Assembly (NCBI GenBank): GCA_963797485.1
Contig: CAWCPF010000003.1
Coordinates: 930,001 to 994,000 of the forward strand
Direction of reading: 5' to 3'
DNA: 64,000 bases
Origin: CAWAND01 sp963797485
GTDB taxonomy: Bacteria; Chloroflexota; Anaerolineae; Anaerolineales; E44-bin32
This document shows, piece by piece, positions 8,751 to 17,766 of this stretch. Each line of letters starts with the position of its first letter. The first letter of the stretch is position 1. The position numbers and the translations under genes were made by a program. Below the pieces are notes generated by a model. That model saw only the letters and a list, made by a program, of their open reading frames with translations. It searched no databases and was not told where the DNA came from.

Positions 8751-9837
8751 CATAGGCCCCAAGAAACTCATCACCCGGGGTGACGTCTTTGCTTCCTGGC
8801 TCCGCTGGTTGTTCTTCGCTCACGCGAACTACAACTGGGAGGTCTATCAGGGCACGGGATTTGCCCATGCCATGGCCCCCATCATCCGCAAGCTCTACAA
8901 GAATCCAGAGGACATCAAGGCGGCCCTCAAGCGGCACCTGGTGTTCTTCAACACCGAGCCCGATACGGGCGGCGTGATCCACGGCATGACCATCGCCCTG
9001 GAGGAGCAGCGGGCTCTGGGCAACACCGAGATCGACGACGAGACCATCACCAACGTCAAGTCCGGCCTGATGGGGCCCTTTGCCGGGCTAGGCGATACGC
9101 TTAAGCAGGGCACGTGGTTCCCCGTGTGGCAGTCGATCGCCATCGGTGTGGCTTTGGCTGCCAATGGAGCCGCTTCCGGCATCCTTGGCCCGATCATCTA
9201 CTTCATCGCCGCGTGCGCTTACACGTTCGCCTTCGGCTGGTGGCTGTACTACGAAGGTTATCGGCAGGGTCAGGCACTGGTCACGCAGCTCCTTCAAACC
9301 GGACTGCTGGACGACGTCCGCATCGGCGCCTCGGTGCTCGGCGCCGCCGTCCTGGGCGCGCTGGCCGCCCAGTTCGTCACGGTCTCAACCGGGATCAAGT
9401 GGAACGTGATCGCTGGCACCGGCGACCAGGCCGTTACGCAGACGTTTTCTCTGCAAACCGACGTCTTTGACAAGCTGTATCCCTCCCTGCTGCCTTTGCT
9501 CCTGCTCTTGCTGGTGATCTGGCTGCTGAGACGGGGCGCCTCCGTCATCGATGTCATCCTGTATCTGTTTGGCACCACGCTCGCCGCAGCGCTCATAGAA
9601 TCGGTATCTCGATTTGCAGTCCAAACACACAAAGCCTTCGGGGTCTTCAGCCAAAATGGCGTTCCATCCCTGATCGGGATCGCCCTGCTGATCATCTTTG
9701 CCCTGTTCTTCGGCCAGCGCCGTGGCAACATCCGCGCTGCTGTGAATTTCGTGGTCGGCTTCCTGGTGGTGGCCGTGGTCTTCGGCCTGCTGTCAGTGAA
9801 TGCCGCCGAGCCGCTGCAGTTGTTATCTCACTTCTAG
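8734..9837 (+). CDS. PTS system mannose/fructose/sorbose-type IID component
   Basis: The family core shows as NYNWEVYQGTGFAHAM, RHLVFFNTEP and GLMGPFAGLGDTLKQGTWFP. At 367 residues it is about 80-90 longer than usual. The additional part, from roughly residue 280 (FGTTLAAALIESVSRF), holds two or three extra membrane helices not expected in ManZ-type proteins. It is still in one clean frame. It pairs with the IIC encoded just upstream. Confidence 0.92.
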   Translation: MHTQADIGPKKLITRGDVFASWLRWLFFAHANYNWEVYQGTGFAHAMAPIIRKLYKNPEDIKAALKRHLVFFNTEPDTGGVIHGMTIALEEQRALGNTEIDDETITNVKSGLMGPFAGLGDTLKQGTWFPVWQSIAIGVALAANGAASGILGPIIYFIAACAYTFAFGWWLYYEGYRQGQALVTQLLQTGLLDDVRIGASVLGAAVLGALAAQFVTVSTGIKWNVIAGTGDQAVTQTFSLQTDVFDKLYPSLLPLLLLLLVIWLLRRGASVIDVILYLFGTTLAAALIESVSRFAVQTHKAFGVFSQNGVPSLIGIALLIIFALFFGQRRGNIRAAVNFVVGFLVVAVVFGLLSVNAAEPLQLLSHF

Positions 9838-9982
9838 TCGGTCGGTAAGGACGTTGGGTAGATCGCTCATGCACGCATGATCGACAAGGCGGCCAGCTTT
9901 GGGCCGAGCACCTGAACGTGGCCGCCGCCATCATTTTGAATTGAACGCATCCCACCCAACCGCTGCAGGATATGGAGTTGAA

Positions 9983-10762
9983 ATGTTCGCAAAACGTAGA
10001 ATGAACCGGATCTTCAGAGCCGATGGGCGCTCGCTGATCGTGGCCATGGACCACGTTGGCTTCATGAACACGCCTTTGGAAGGCTTGATCCAACCCAAAC
10101 CGACTGTGGCCGCCTGTGTGGCAGGCGGGGCCGACGCCATCATGACCACCGCCGGGACGGCCGAGGCCTGCCGCGACGAGATTGCCGCCGCGGGCTTGAT
10201 ACTGACCATCCCGTCCGCCGCCAAACCAGCCACCGACGGTGCCGTCGAATACGCCCTGCGCATCGGCGCCGATGCCGTCAAAGTCCTCGTGTACCCGTTC
10301 CAGGCTAATCCTGAGCCGACCATCCTGGCTCAAATCGCCCTGGGACAGGAATGCGCTGCGTGGGGCATGCCACTCCTCTCGGAGACCATCCCTGGCGGCT
10401 GGGAAGGTGGCGCCGACATGCGCACCCCCGAAGCCATCGCCGCAGGCGCTCGCGTGGGCGCCGAGGCCGGAGCGGACTTCGTCAAGACGCTTCCAACCGC
10501 CGACCTGACCCAATTCGACATCGTGGCCGAAAACTGCCCGGTGCCGGTGGTCATCCTGGGCGGGGCCAAGGCCGACTCGGACCGTGACCTGCTCGAATCG
10601 GTCAAGGTCGCCCTCGACCATGGTGCATCGGGTGTGGCCATCGGCCGAAACATCTTCAGCCACCCTGAGCCCGGTCGTCTCGTGGCCGCTCTGGCGGCCC
10701 TTATCCACGAGAGCGCCAGCGTGGACGAGGCGCTTAAGGAAATGGGCCGCGTGCCCGCCTGA
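9983..10762 (+). CDS. Class I aldolase, DhnA/DeoC-LacD type
   Basis: I chose ATG 9983, preceded by a GGAG site; the frame is open further upstream without a family match. The 259-residue TIM barrel carries the Schiff-base lysine region ADFVKTLPT, a second lysine strand DAVKVLVYP, and the phosphate-binding end VVILGGAKAD...VAIGRNIF. These are typical of DhnA-type fructose-bisphosphate or related sugar-phosphate aldolases. As last gene of PTS unit 1 it probably cleaves the phosphorylated sugar into triose-level products. Confidence 0.86.
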   Translation: MFAKRRMNRIFRADGRSLIVAMDHVGFMNTPLEGLIQPKPTVAACVAGGADAIMTTAGTAEACRDEIAAAGLILTIPSAAKPATDGAVEYALRIGADAVKVLVYPFQANPEPTILAQIALGQECAAWGMPLLSETIPGGWEGGADMRTPEAIAAGARVGAEAGADFVKTLPTADLTQFDIVAENCPVPVVILGGAKADSDRDLLESVKVALDHGASGVAIGRNIFSHPEPGRLVAALAALIHESASVDEALKEMGRVPA

Positions 10763-11228
10763 TGCAATTGGACGGACAACCTCGAAAACGCGCTCGCCGA
10801 GTCGCATTTGGACCCGGCGAGCTGCGGCGTCGGCCAGAGCCTTCGGGACGAACGAAGAGTCCGTCCAGGCGGCCGGCGCGGCGAGCCCCCTCGGCCACGC
10901 GCTCGACGGCGCGTCGAATGTAGTCCACGGACACGACGTAGTTGAGCACGACGCCATCGGCTATTTCGCCCGCCAGTTCCCACATGGTGCTCCAGGTGGC
11001 GGCAATCACCGCAGGGTTGCGGGTACATACCGGCAGGACCCCTGATCCGATGCGCAGGCTGCGCGTCGTGGCCAGAAAGGCGCTCATCAGCACCACGCAA
11101 TCGCACGCCACGCGAGTGTCCGCCTGCCATATTTCGGAAAACCCGTGGGCTTCAGCATAACGCGTCATCTCGAGCTCGCAGGCGATCGGGTGGCGATCCT
11201 GCATATACAAGGCCATGCGTTGGGGCAT
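10734..11228 (-). pseudogene. LLM-class flavin-dependent oxidoreductase with internal deletion
   Basis: The first 80 residues (MPQRMALYMQDRHPIAC to TRNPAVIAATWSTMWELAG) match the start of luciferase-like F420/FMN oxidoreductases. They run straight into a segment that belongs near the C-terminus of the same family (EIADGVVLNYVVSVDYIRRA, then EGARRAGR). About 180 central residues of a normal ~320 are absent, and the tail then loses similarity and overlaps the end of the aldolase gene. This looks like a deletion within one gene, or a misjoined assembly. Confidence 0.7.
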
Positions 11229-11391
11229 AATAGGGACAGGCCCCCCGGGTTGAGGTGCAAGCTGGCCGAAGGTGGCCGGTGAGGCGATCGGATGACCGAT
11301 TCTAGCCTCGGCCCGAGACGGGTCCAAGACCGGCGCCATGCGCCGGGACTTGCCAGGCGGGATGGTGGTGAACACCGGACAAGGAGCGGGC

Positions 11392-12243
11392 ATGAACACT
11401 TCAACGGATGAAATCCTGCGCCCCAAGACGCCGGAAGAGGCCGGGGCTCTGCTGGAAAAGTTGGGCGACCGGGCGGGGCTGCTGTGGTGGGGGGCCCGCG
11501 TTGAAATCCCCGCGGCCTGGTCCCGCCCGACGATGATCGACCTGTCGGACCTGGACCTGCGGGGCATCCAGCTCCGCGAAGGCTGGCTGGCCATCGGCGG
11601 GCTGACCCGGCTGCAGGACCTGGTGGAATCGAGCGAGCTCCAGAGCCGCTTTGGGGGCATTGTGCATGCGGCCGCCCGGCGGATGGCCCACTACGGAATG
11701 CGCAATCTGGCCACGCTGGGGGGCGCGCTGTTCAGCCCGGGCGGCCCGCCCGAGCTGAGCCTGGCTTTGCTGGTCGTGGGCGGCGAAGTGGTTTTCGCCG
11801 GGGAGACCGAAAAGGTCGCCAAGCTGGAGACCGTTCTGACGGCTCCGGCCGGAACCGTGCGTGGTCTGGTCAAGGAGGTTAGGCTCCCGGTGGTCCCCGA
11901 GACCGGGACTGGTTGGGGCCTGGAGTGGGTGGCGCGATCGCCCATGGACATGGCGATAGCCGCCGCCGCGGCGATGGTCTCGCAAAGTTCGGGTCATGTG
12001 GCTGAGGTTCGGCTGGCGGTGGGCAGCCTTGGGCTTGCCCCGCGCCGGATCGAGTTGGGCGAAGCGGCCCTGGCGGGACAACCCTTGAAGAGCCTCGATT
12101 TGTCGGCCGTGACGTCGGCGGTCAAGGCCGCCGTCGCCCCGGAGGCGGATTTCCGGGCCACGGCTGAGTACCAGAGAGAGATGATGGCCCAGTTGGCGGC
12201 TCGCGCCGTCGCCTCGGCGCTGGAAAAGGCAGGTGCGGAATGA
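11392..12243 (+). CDS. Molybdenum hydroxylase FAD-binding subunit (CoxM/XdhB type)
   Basis: The start at 11392 follows AAGGAGCGGG. The 283-residue protein resembles the FAD domain of xanthine or carbon-monoxide dehydrogenase families: WLAIGGLTRLQDLVES, then MAHYGMRNLATLGGAL near the flavin site, and a C-terminal CoxM-type domain around VRLAVGSLGLAPRRIELGEAAL. It passes electrons from the Fe-S/molybdenum chain to its acceptor. Its stop overlaps the start of the next gene (ATGA), so the two form one enzyme. Confidence 0.88.
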   Translation: MNTSTDEILRPKTPEEAGALLEKLGDRAGLLWWGARVEIPAAWSRPTMIDLSDLDLRGIQLREGWLAIGGLTRLQDLVESSELQSRFGGIVHAAARRMAHYGMRNLATLGGALFSPGGPPELSLALLVVGGEVVFAGETEKVAKLETVLTAPAGTVRGLVKEVRLPVVPETGTGWGLEWVARSPMDMAIAAAAAMVSQSSGHVAEVRLAVGSLGLAPRRIELGEAALAGQPLKSLDLSAVTSAVKAAVAPEADFRATAEYQREMMAQLAARAVASALEKAGAE

Positions 12244-15164
12244 AGATACGATTCTCTCTCAACGGCCAGCCGGTCGAGGCTGAGGTCCTACCCGATGAGA
12301 AGCTGATGGACGCCCTGCGCCGGCTACAGGTGTGGAGCGTGAAGCATGGATGTGAGACCGGCGACTGCGGCGCTTGCAGCATCCTGCTGGACGGACGATT
12401 AACGCCGACCTGCATCGTGTTCGCCGCTCAGGCCGATGGTCGTGAAATCGAGACCGTGGAGGGCCTGTCCGACCGACACGAACTGCACCCAATCCAGCAG
12501 GCTTTTGTGGACACCGGGGCGATTCAATGCGGCTACTGCACGCCGGCCATGGTGCTGGCTACCCAGGACCTGCTCTCTCGCGTGCCTGATCCCAGTGAGG
12601 ACGAATGCCGGGAGGCCCTCAGCGGCGTGCTGTGCCGCTGCACGGGCTATGTCAAGCCGGTGGAGGCCATGCTGCGGGCGGCGGCCGTACTGCGCGGCGA
12701 AGCTGTGGCCCCGATCGAAAGCGAGGGCATTCCCCTGATCTTCGATCCCGGACCGGGCATGTCGGCCGGCGAGGACCGGGCCCAGGTGGGCATCGGCGGG
12801 ACCCAGGTGGCCGTCAAGCCACAAATCGACCTGCGCGCCACGTCCACGCGCCAGAACACGCAGGTCGTGGCCCACCCCGAGCCCAAGGTCGATGCCGTCA
12901 AGCTGGTGAAAGGCCGTCCGGTGTTCACCGACGATATGGACATGCCCGGGCTGCTTCACGGGGCGCTGTTGACCAGCCCACACGCGCATGCGCGTATCCG
13001 GTCGATCGACGTCTCCAAAGCCAAGGCCCTGCCGGGGGTCGAAGCGGTGCTCACCTACAAAGATGTCCCCCGGGTGCCATATGCCTCGGGGGGGCAGTCA
13101 TATCCCAACCCGCACCCGTGGGACCAGGTCAGCCTGGACTCGAAAGTACGCTACGTGGGCGATCGTGTGGCTTTGGTGGCCGCCGAAACGCCGAACATCG
13201 CCCGCCGGGCTCTGAGCCTGATCGAGGTGGACTACGAAGTGCTGCCGGCGGTTTTCGACCCGATCACGGCCATGCAGGACGGCGCACCGGTGATCCACGA
13301 TGAGACCGACTCGCCCGGCATCGAAGACGCCGCGCACAACCTGGCGGTCAAACTGACCACGAATGTCGGCGACGTCGAGCAGGCCCTGAGCGAGTTGGAC
13401 GTGGTCATGGAGCGCACCTATCGCGTGCACCAGGTGCAGCAGGCCTCGATCGAGCCGCATGTGGTCATGACCTACTGGGACGAGGACGACCGGCTGGTGA
13501 TCCGGACCAGCACCCAGGTGCCCTTCCACGTCCGGCGAATGGTGGCCCCGCTGCTGGGGCTGTCGGTCAAGCAGATTCGGGTGGTCAAGCCGCGCATCGG
13601 TGGCGGCTTTGGCGGCAAACAGGAAATGCTCATCGAGGACCTGTGTGCCCACCTGACCCTGGCGACCGGGCGCCCGGTGCGCCTGGAGTACACGCGCGAG
13701 CTCGAGTTCACCAGTTCCCGGTCGCGCCATGCGCAGATCCTGACCTACCGCGCCGGGGCCATGTCGGATGGGACGCTCAAGGCGCTGGACCTGCATGTGG
13801 TCGAAGACACCGGCGCGTTCGGCACGCACGGCATGACGGTGTGCGGCGTGACCGGCCAGCGTGGTCTGGCCACCTACCGCTGCGATGATCTGCGCTTTGT
13901 GGGCGATATCGTCTACACCAACAAACCGGTCGCCGGCGCATTCCGAGGATACGGGGCGCCGCAGGCAGAATTCGCCCTCGAGTGTCTGATGGAGGAGATG
14001 GCCGCCGAGTTGGGGTTTGACCCGGTCGAATTCCGGCTCAAGAACTCGCTTCGGGTGGGGGATCCCATCCCCATCACGGCCGCGCTGGGCGAAGGCGGTC
14101 ACGTGACGGCGCAGAAGGTCACCAGCAGCACGCTGGCCGAGTGCGTGTCCCAGGGGGCAGCGGCCATCCATTGGGACCGGCGGTCGGATGCGTCGTGGCA
14201 GACCATCCCGGGCAAGCCCTATGTCCGGCGCGGCTTGGGGTTCGCCGTGGTCATGCACGGCACCGCCATCGCCGGCCTGGACATGGGGGCAGCCAGCCTG
14301 AAGATGAATGACGACGGCAGCTTCAACCTGCTGGTCGGGGCGACCGATCTTGGCACGGGCTCCGACACCGTCCTGGCTCAGATCGCCGCCGAAACCCTGG
14401 GCGTGCCGGTCGAGGACGTCCTGATCTACTCGTCGGACACGGATTTCACACCCTTCGACACCGGCGCGTACGCCTCGAGCACGACCTACATCTCCGGCGG
14501 CGCCGTCCAAAAGGCCGCCGCCGACGTCCGGCAGCAGATCTTCAAGCGCGCCGCGATGATGCTCAAGACCGAGACCGCCGGCATGAGTTTGCAGGGCCGG
14601 CAGGTCGTCACGTCAGACGGCAGGCAGGTCAGCCTGGCCGCCGTGGCCCTGCACAGCCTGCACGTTGAGGACCAACAGCAGATCATGGCCACCGCCTCGC
14701 ACATGTCGATGGTGTCGCCGCCACCGTTTGGAGCGCAGTTTGCCGAGGTCGAAGTTGACATTGAGACGGGCGCCGTCACCGTCAAACGCCTGGTGATGGC
14801 GGTGGACTGCGGGACGCCCATCAATCCCCAGGGCGCCACCGGGCAGATCGAAGGCGGGCTGGTTCAGGCACTCGGCTATGCCGTGTCCGAGGAGATGGCT
14901 TACGACCAGAACGGCTCGATCCAGACCCGGCGCTTTGGCGATTACCGCATCTTCCAGGCGGACGAGGTCCCCGAGATCCAGGCCATCCTGGTGCCGTCTT
15001 ACGAGCCCAACGGGCCTTACGGCGCCAAGGCGGTCGCCGAAATCCCGATGGATGGCGTGGCGCCGGCGGTGGCTAATGCCGTCCGGCATGCCATCGGGAT
15101 TCAGATTCGGGAGCTGCCGCTGCTCCCCGAAAAGGTCTGGCGGGCCATCCAGGCGCGTGCGTGA
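12240..15164 (+). CDS. Xanthine dehydrogenase-like molybdenum hydroxylase, fused Fe-S and molybdopterin subunits
   Basis: A 974-residue fusion. Residues 1-155 are the two-[2Fe-2S] subunit: GCETGDCGACSILLDG, CGYCTPAMVLATQDLL and LCRCTGYVKP. After a 60-residue linker comes the molybdopterin-cytosine-dinucleotide domain (about 220-974), with RIGGGFGGKQE and the catalytic glutamate near residue 934 in AKAVAEIPMDGVAP. It hydroxylates an N-heterocycle, plausibly a purine; the substrate is an inference from family resemblance. A truncated amidohydrolase start follows, also consistent with a purine or heterocycle pathway. Confidence 0.9.
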   Translation: MKIRFSLNGQPVEAEVLPDEKLMDALRRLQVWSVKHGCETGDCGACSILLDGRLTPTCIVFAAQADGREIETVEGLSDRHELHPIQQAFVDTGAIQCGYCTPAMVLATQDLLSRVPDPSEDECREALSGVLCRCTGYVKPVEAMLRAAAVLRGEAVAPIESEGIPLIFDPGPGMSAGEDRAQVGIGGTQVAVKPQIDLRATSTRQNTQVVAHPEPKVDAVKLVKGRPVFTDDMDMPGLLHGALLTSPHAHARIRSIDVSKAKALPGVEAVLTYKDVPRVPYASGGQSYPNPHPWDQVSLDSKVRYVGDRVALVAAETPNIARRALSLIEVDYEVLPAVFDPITAMQDGAPVIHDETDSPGIEDAAHNLAVKLTTNVGDVEQALSELDVVMERTYRVHQVQQASIEPHVVMTYWDEDDRLVIRTSTQVPFHVRRMVAPLLGLSVKQIRVVKPRIGGGFGGKQEMLIEDLCAHLTLATGRPVRLEYTRELEFTSSRSRHAQILTYRAGAMSDGTLKALDLHVVEDTGAFGTHGMTVCGVTGQRGLATYRCDDLRFVGDIVYTNKPVAGAFRGYGAPQAEFALECLMEEMAAELGFDPVEFRLKNSLRVGDPIPITAALGEGGHVTAQKVTSSTLAECVSQGAAAIHWDRRSDASWQTIPGKPYVRRGLGFAVVMHGTAIAGLDMGAASLKMNDDGSFNLLVGATDLGTGSDTVLAQIAAETLGVPVEDVLIYSSDTDFTPFDTGAYASSTTYISGGAVQKAAADVRQQIFKRAAMMLKTETAGMSLQGRQVVTSDGRQVSLAAVALHSLHVEDQQQIMATASHMSMVSPPPFGAQFAEVEVDIETGAVTVKRLVMAVDCGTPINPQGATGQIEGGLVQALGYAVSEEMAYDQNGSIQTRRFGDYRIFQADEVPEIQAILVPSYEPNGPYGAKAVAEIPMDGVAPAVANAVRHAIGIQIRELPLLPEKVWRAIQARA

Positions 15165-15182
15165 CGGGGAGTTGATCCCGGC

Positions 15183-15272
15183 ATGACCGAAAACGGTCCG
15201 GGCATGCTGATCCTGCCCGATTATCTGATCGACCGGCCCGGGGAACTCGTGCGGCGGGGCTGGGGCGGTTGA
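15183..15272 (+). pseudogene. Remnant of an amidohydrolase N-terminus
   Basis: A 29-residue frame reading MLILPDYLIDRPGELVRRGW resembles the opening strand of chlorohydrolase or guanine-deaminase-type amidohydrolases. It then stops at 15272, four bases before the stop codon of hypE on the other strand. The rest of the gene is missing. It probably marks the end point of a deletion or rearrangement between the hydroxylase genes and the hyp cluster. Confidence 0.4.
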
Positions 15273-15276
15273 GGGT

Positions 15277-16389
15277 TCAGCAGATGCGGGGTAACAGCTC
15301 GCTGGACAACACATCCACCACCCGGCGCGCGCCCAGGCCGGTGCGCATGAGCACCCGGCCGGCCGGCTCGGGCATGACCTGGCCGATGCGGCAGGCGTTT
15401 TGCCCATGGGGCGCCGCTCGCATGGCGTTCAACACCGCCTCGGCCTGCGCCCCGGGCACGATGGCCACCAGCTTGCCTTCGTTGGCCACGTAAAGCGGAT
15501 CGAAACCCAGCATCTCGCAGGCCGCTTCCACAGCCGGGCCGATAGGTAGGCTGTGCTCATCGATTTCGATCCCGACCTGACTTTGGACGGCGATCTCGTT
15601 CAGGGTGGTGGCCAGACCGCCGCGGGTCGGATCTCGCAGCACATGCAGCTCGGCCCCGGAGGCGTGCATCGCCTCGACCAGGGCGGTCAACGGAGCCACG
15701 TCCGAGCGGACCTCGGCCTCGAATTCCAATTCGCCTCGGGCCGCCAGCACGGCGATCCCGTGGTCCCCCAGGCTGCCGGAAACCAGCACGGCATCCCCCG
15801 GCTTGGCGCCGGCGCCGCTGATAGCGCGGCCCTCGGGCACCACGCCCACGCCGCTGGTGTTGATGAACAGGGCGTCGCCTTTGCCGCGCGGCACGACCTT
15901 GGTGTCCCCGGCGACAATCTGAATCCCGGCCTCATCGGCGGCGGCGCGCATGGAAGCCGCCACTTGCTGGAGCGTCGAGAGCGCCAGGCCCTCCTCGAGA
16001 ATGAAACCGGCGGTGAGCCACAGCGGACGCGCCCCGACCATGAGCAGGTCATTGACCGTGCCGGAGACCGCCAGCCGGCCGATATCCCCGCCGGGGAAGA
16101 AGAGCGGAGTGACGATGTGCGAGTTGGTCGAGAAGGCCAGCCGGCCGCCGCCCGGCCAATCCATGACCGCCGAGTCATCCCCCTGGCGCAGAAACGGGTT
16201 GTCAAACGGCGGATAGAACATCCGGGCAATCAGGTTCTGGGTCAGTTTGCCGCCGCTGCCATGGCCGAGCACCACCTGATCGTCGTGGCGCAGCGGCATC
16301 GGGCAGGCGGCGCCTTCGAACCCGCCGGCCGGCTGCTGGCTGGCGTCGGCGTCTTGAAGACGGGCCGGGCGGCCGGTAGTCTGGCTCAT
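15277..16389 (-). CDS. hypE: Hydrogenase maturation protein HypE
   Basis: HypE dehydrates the carbamoylated C-terminal cysteine to the thiocyanate that becomes CN on the NiFe centre. The 370-residue AIR-synthase-like protein has GHGSGGKLTQ at about residue 42, DPTRGGLATTLNEIA, and the required C-terminal PRIC. An extra 35-40 residues precede the usual start. Its ATG overlaps the hypD stop. It is the last gene of hypABFCDE. Confidence 0.95.
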   Translation of the reverse strand: MSQTTGRPARLQDADASQQPAGGFEGAACPMPLRHDDQVVLGHGSGGKLTQNLIARMFYPPFDNPFLRQGDDSAVMDWPGGGRLAFSTNSHIVTPLFFPGGDIGRLAVSGTVNDLLMVGARPLWLTAGFILEEGLALSTLQQVAASMRAAADEAGIQIVAGDTKVVPRGKGDALFINTSGVGVVPEGRAISGAGAKPGDAVLVSGSLGDHGIAVLAARGELEFEAEVRSDVAPLTALVEAMHASGAELHVLRDPTRGGLATTLNEIAVQSQVGIEIDEHSLPIGPAVEAACEMLGFDPLYVANEGKLVAIVPGAQAEAVLNAMRAAPHGQNACRIGQVMPEPAGRVLMRTGLGARRVVDVLSSELLPRIC

Positions 16390-17504
16390 GCGTCGGCCGC
16401 CTTCTCGGACATCGGTTCAGCGAAACGGCCGTACTGATAGTAGGCCGCGCAGGCCCCTTCGGAGGAGACCATGGTCGCCCCCAGCGGGTGTTCGGGCGTG
16501 CACAGCGTGCCAAACGCCGGACAATCGACCGGGCGCTTCAAGCCCTGCAGAATTTGGCCGGCGATGCAAAGCGGCGACTCGGCCGGCTGGATGTGTCCGA
16601 CATCGAACCGCTGCTCGGCATCGAACGCCGCATACTCCGGCCGCAGGCACCAGCCGCTCTGTGGGATCAGGCCCACGCCGCGCCACTTGCGATCGCACGA
16701 CATGAAGACCCTGTCAATGATGGCCTGGCCGGGCAAGTTGCCATCGAAGGTCACGGCCCGAGCGTAGGCATTGCTCACCTCGGCCCGTCCGGCTTCGAGC
16801 AGGCGCACGGTCTCCCGGATCCCCTGCACGATATCCAGCGGTTCGAAGCCGGTCACCACGATCGGCACGCCGTATTTCTCGGCCAGGGGCGGGTACTCCC
16901 AATAACCCATCACGGCGCACACGTGGCCGGCGGCAAGGAATCCCTGCACCCGGTTCTGAGGCGAGCCGAGGATGGCGTGCATGGCCGGCGGGACGCGCAC
17001 GTGTGAAACCAGAACGGAGAAGTTGGTCAGCCCGAACGCCTCGGCCTGGATGACACTCATGGCGTTGGCCGGTGCGGTGGTCTCGAACCCGATGGCGAAG
17101 AACACGACCTGTTTATCGGGGTTTTGGCGCGCGATTTTGACCGCGTCCAAAGGTGAGTAGACCGTGCGAACGTCGGCGCCCTGGGCGCGCACCGAGAACA
17201 GGTCCCGGCCGCTGCCGGGAACGCGCAGCATGTCGCCGTACGAGGTGAAGATGACATCCGGCCGAGAGGCGATCGCCAGGGCCTTGTCGATCAGCTCGAG
17301 TGGGGTGACGCACACCGGGCAGCCGGGTCCGTGCACCAGCTCGATCTCGGGTGGCAGGAGCTGGTCGATGCCGTGGCGCACAATGGCATGCGTTTGTCCG
17401 CCGCAGATCTCCATCAATACCCAGGGCTGGGTGACCTGCCGGCGGATATCGGCCAGCACCTTGGAGACTTTTTCTGCGTCGCGGTACTCGGTCACGTACT
17501 TCAT
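16386..17504 (-). CDS. hypD: Hydrogenase maturation protein HypD
   Basis: This is the iron-sulfur scaffold on which Fe(CN)2CO is built together with HypC. Seen in 372 residues: MEICGGQTHAIVRHGID, VHGPGCPVCVTPLELID, GFETTAPANAMSV and a cysteine-rich C-terminal part (ESPLCIAGQILQGL, PAFGTLCTPEHP). Length and motifs match the family. It overlaps both neighbours by four bases, so hypC, hypD and hypE are translationally coupled. Confidence 0.96.
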   Translation of the reverse strand: MKYVTEYRDAEKVSKVLADIRRQVTQPWVLMEICGGQTHAIVRHGIDQLLPPEIELVHGPGCPVCVTPLELIDKALAIASRPDVIFTSYGDMLRVPGSGRDLFSVRAQGADVRTVYSPLDAVKIARQNPDKQVVFFAIGFETTAPANAMSVIQAEAFGLTNFSVLVSHVRVPPAMHAILGSPQNRVQGFLAAGHVCAVMGYWEYPPLAEKYGVPIVVTGFEPLDIVQGIRETVRLLEAGRAEVSNAYARAVTFDGNLPGQAIIDRVFMSCDRKWRGVGLIPQSGWCLRPEYAAFDAEQRFDVGHIQPAESPLCIAGQILQGLKRPVDCPAFGTLCTPEHPLGATMVSSEGACAAYYQYGRFAEPMSEKAADA

Positions 17505-17761
17505 GGCGACTGGGGGTCCGGGCCCAACTCGGCCGACAAATCGGCGATCTCGTTGAGGGTCTCGAGCGAGGCCTTGGCCTCCTCCTCGCTCAGCCGGCTG
17601 ATGGCAAAGCCGACATGGATCACGGTGTAATCGCCCAGTTTAGCCTCAGGAACGTACTCAAGGCAGGCTTCGCGAACGACCCCCCCAAAGTCCACCTTGC
17701 CCATGCGCAGCCCGCCGGCGGAATAAATCTCGATGATCTTCCCAGGCACAGCCAGACACAT
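17501..17761 (-). CDS. hypC: Hydrogenase maturation chaperone HypC
   Basis: The 86-residue chaperone begins MCLAVPGKIIEI, with the essential cysteine at position 2, followed by the family strand DYTVIHVGFAISRL. It carries the iron intermediate from HypD to the hydrogenase large subunit. It lies 5 bases after hypF. Confidence 0.96.
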   Translation of the reverse strand: MCLAVPGKIIEIYSAGGLRMGKVDFGGVVREACLEYVPEAKLGDYTVIHVGFAISRLSEEEAKASLETLNEIADLSAELGPDPQSP

Positions 17762-17766
17762 GTTGC

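Noticed and set aside
13098..14510. Long antisense frame (470 codons) within the molybdenum hydroxylase gene
   Set aside because: The sense strand has a continuous, motif-rich protein; the antisense product is unlike any protein I know.
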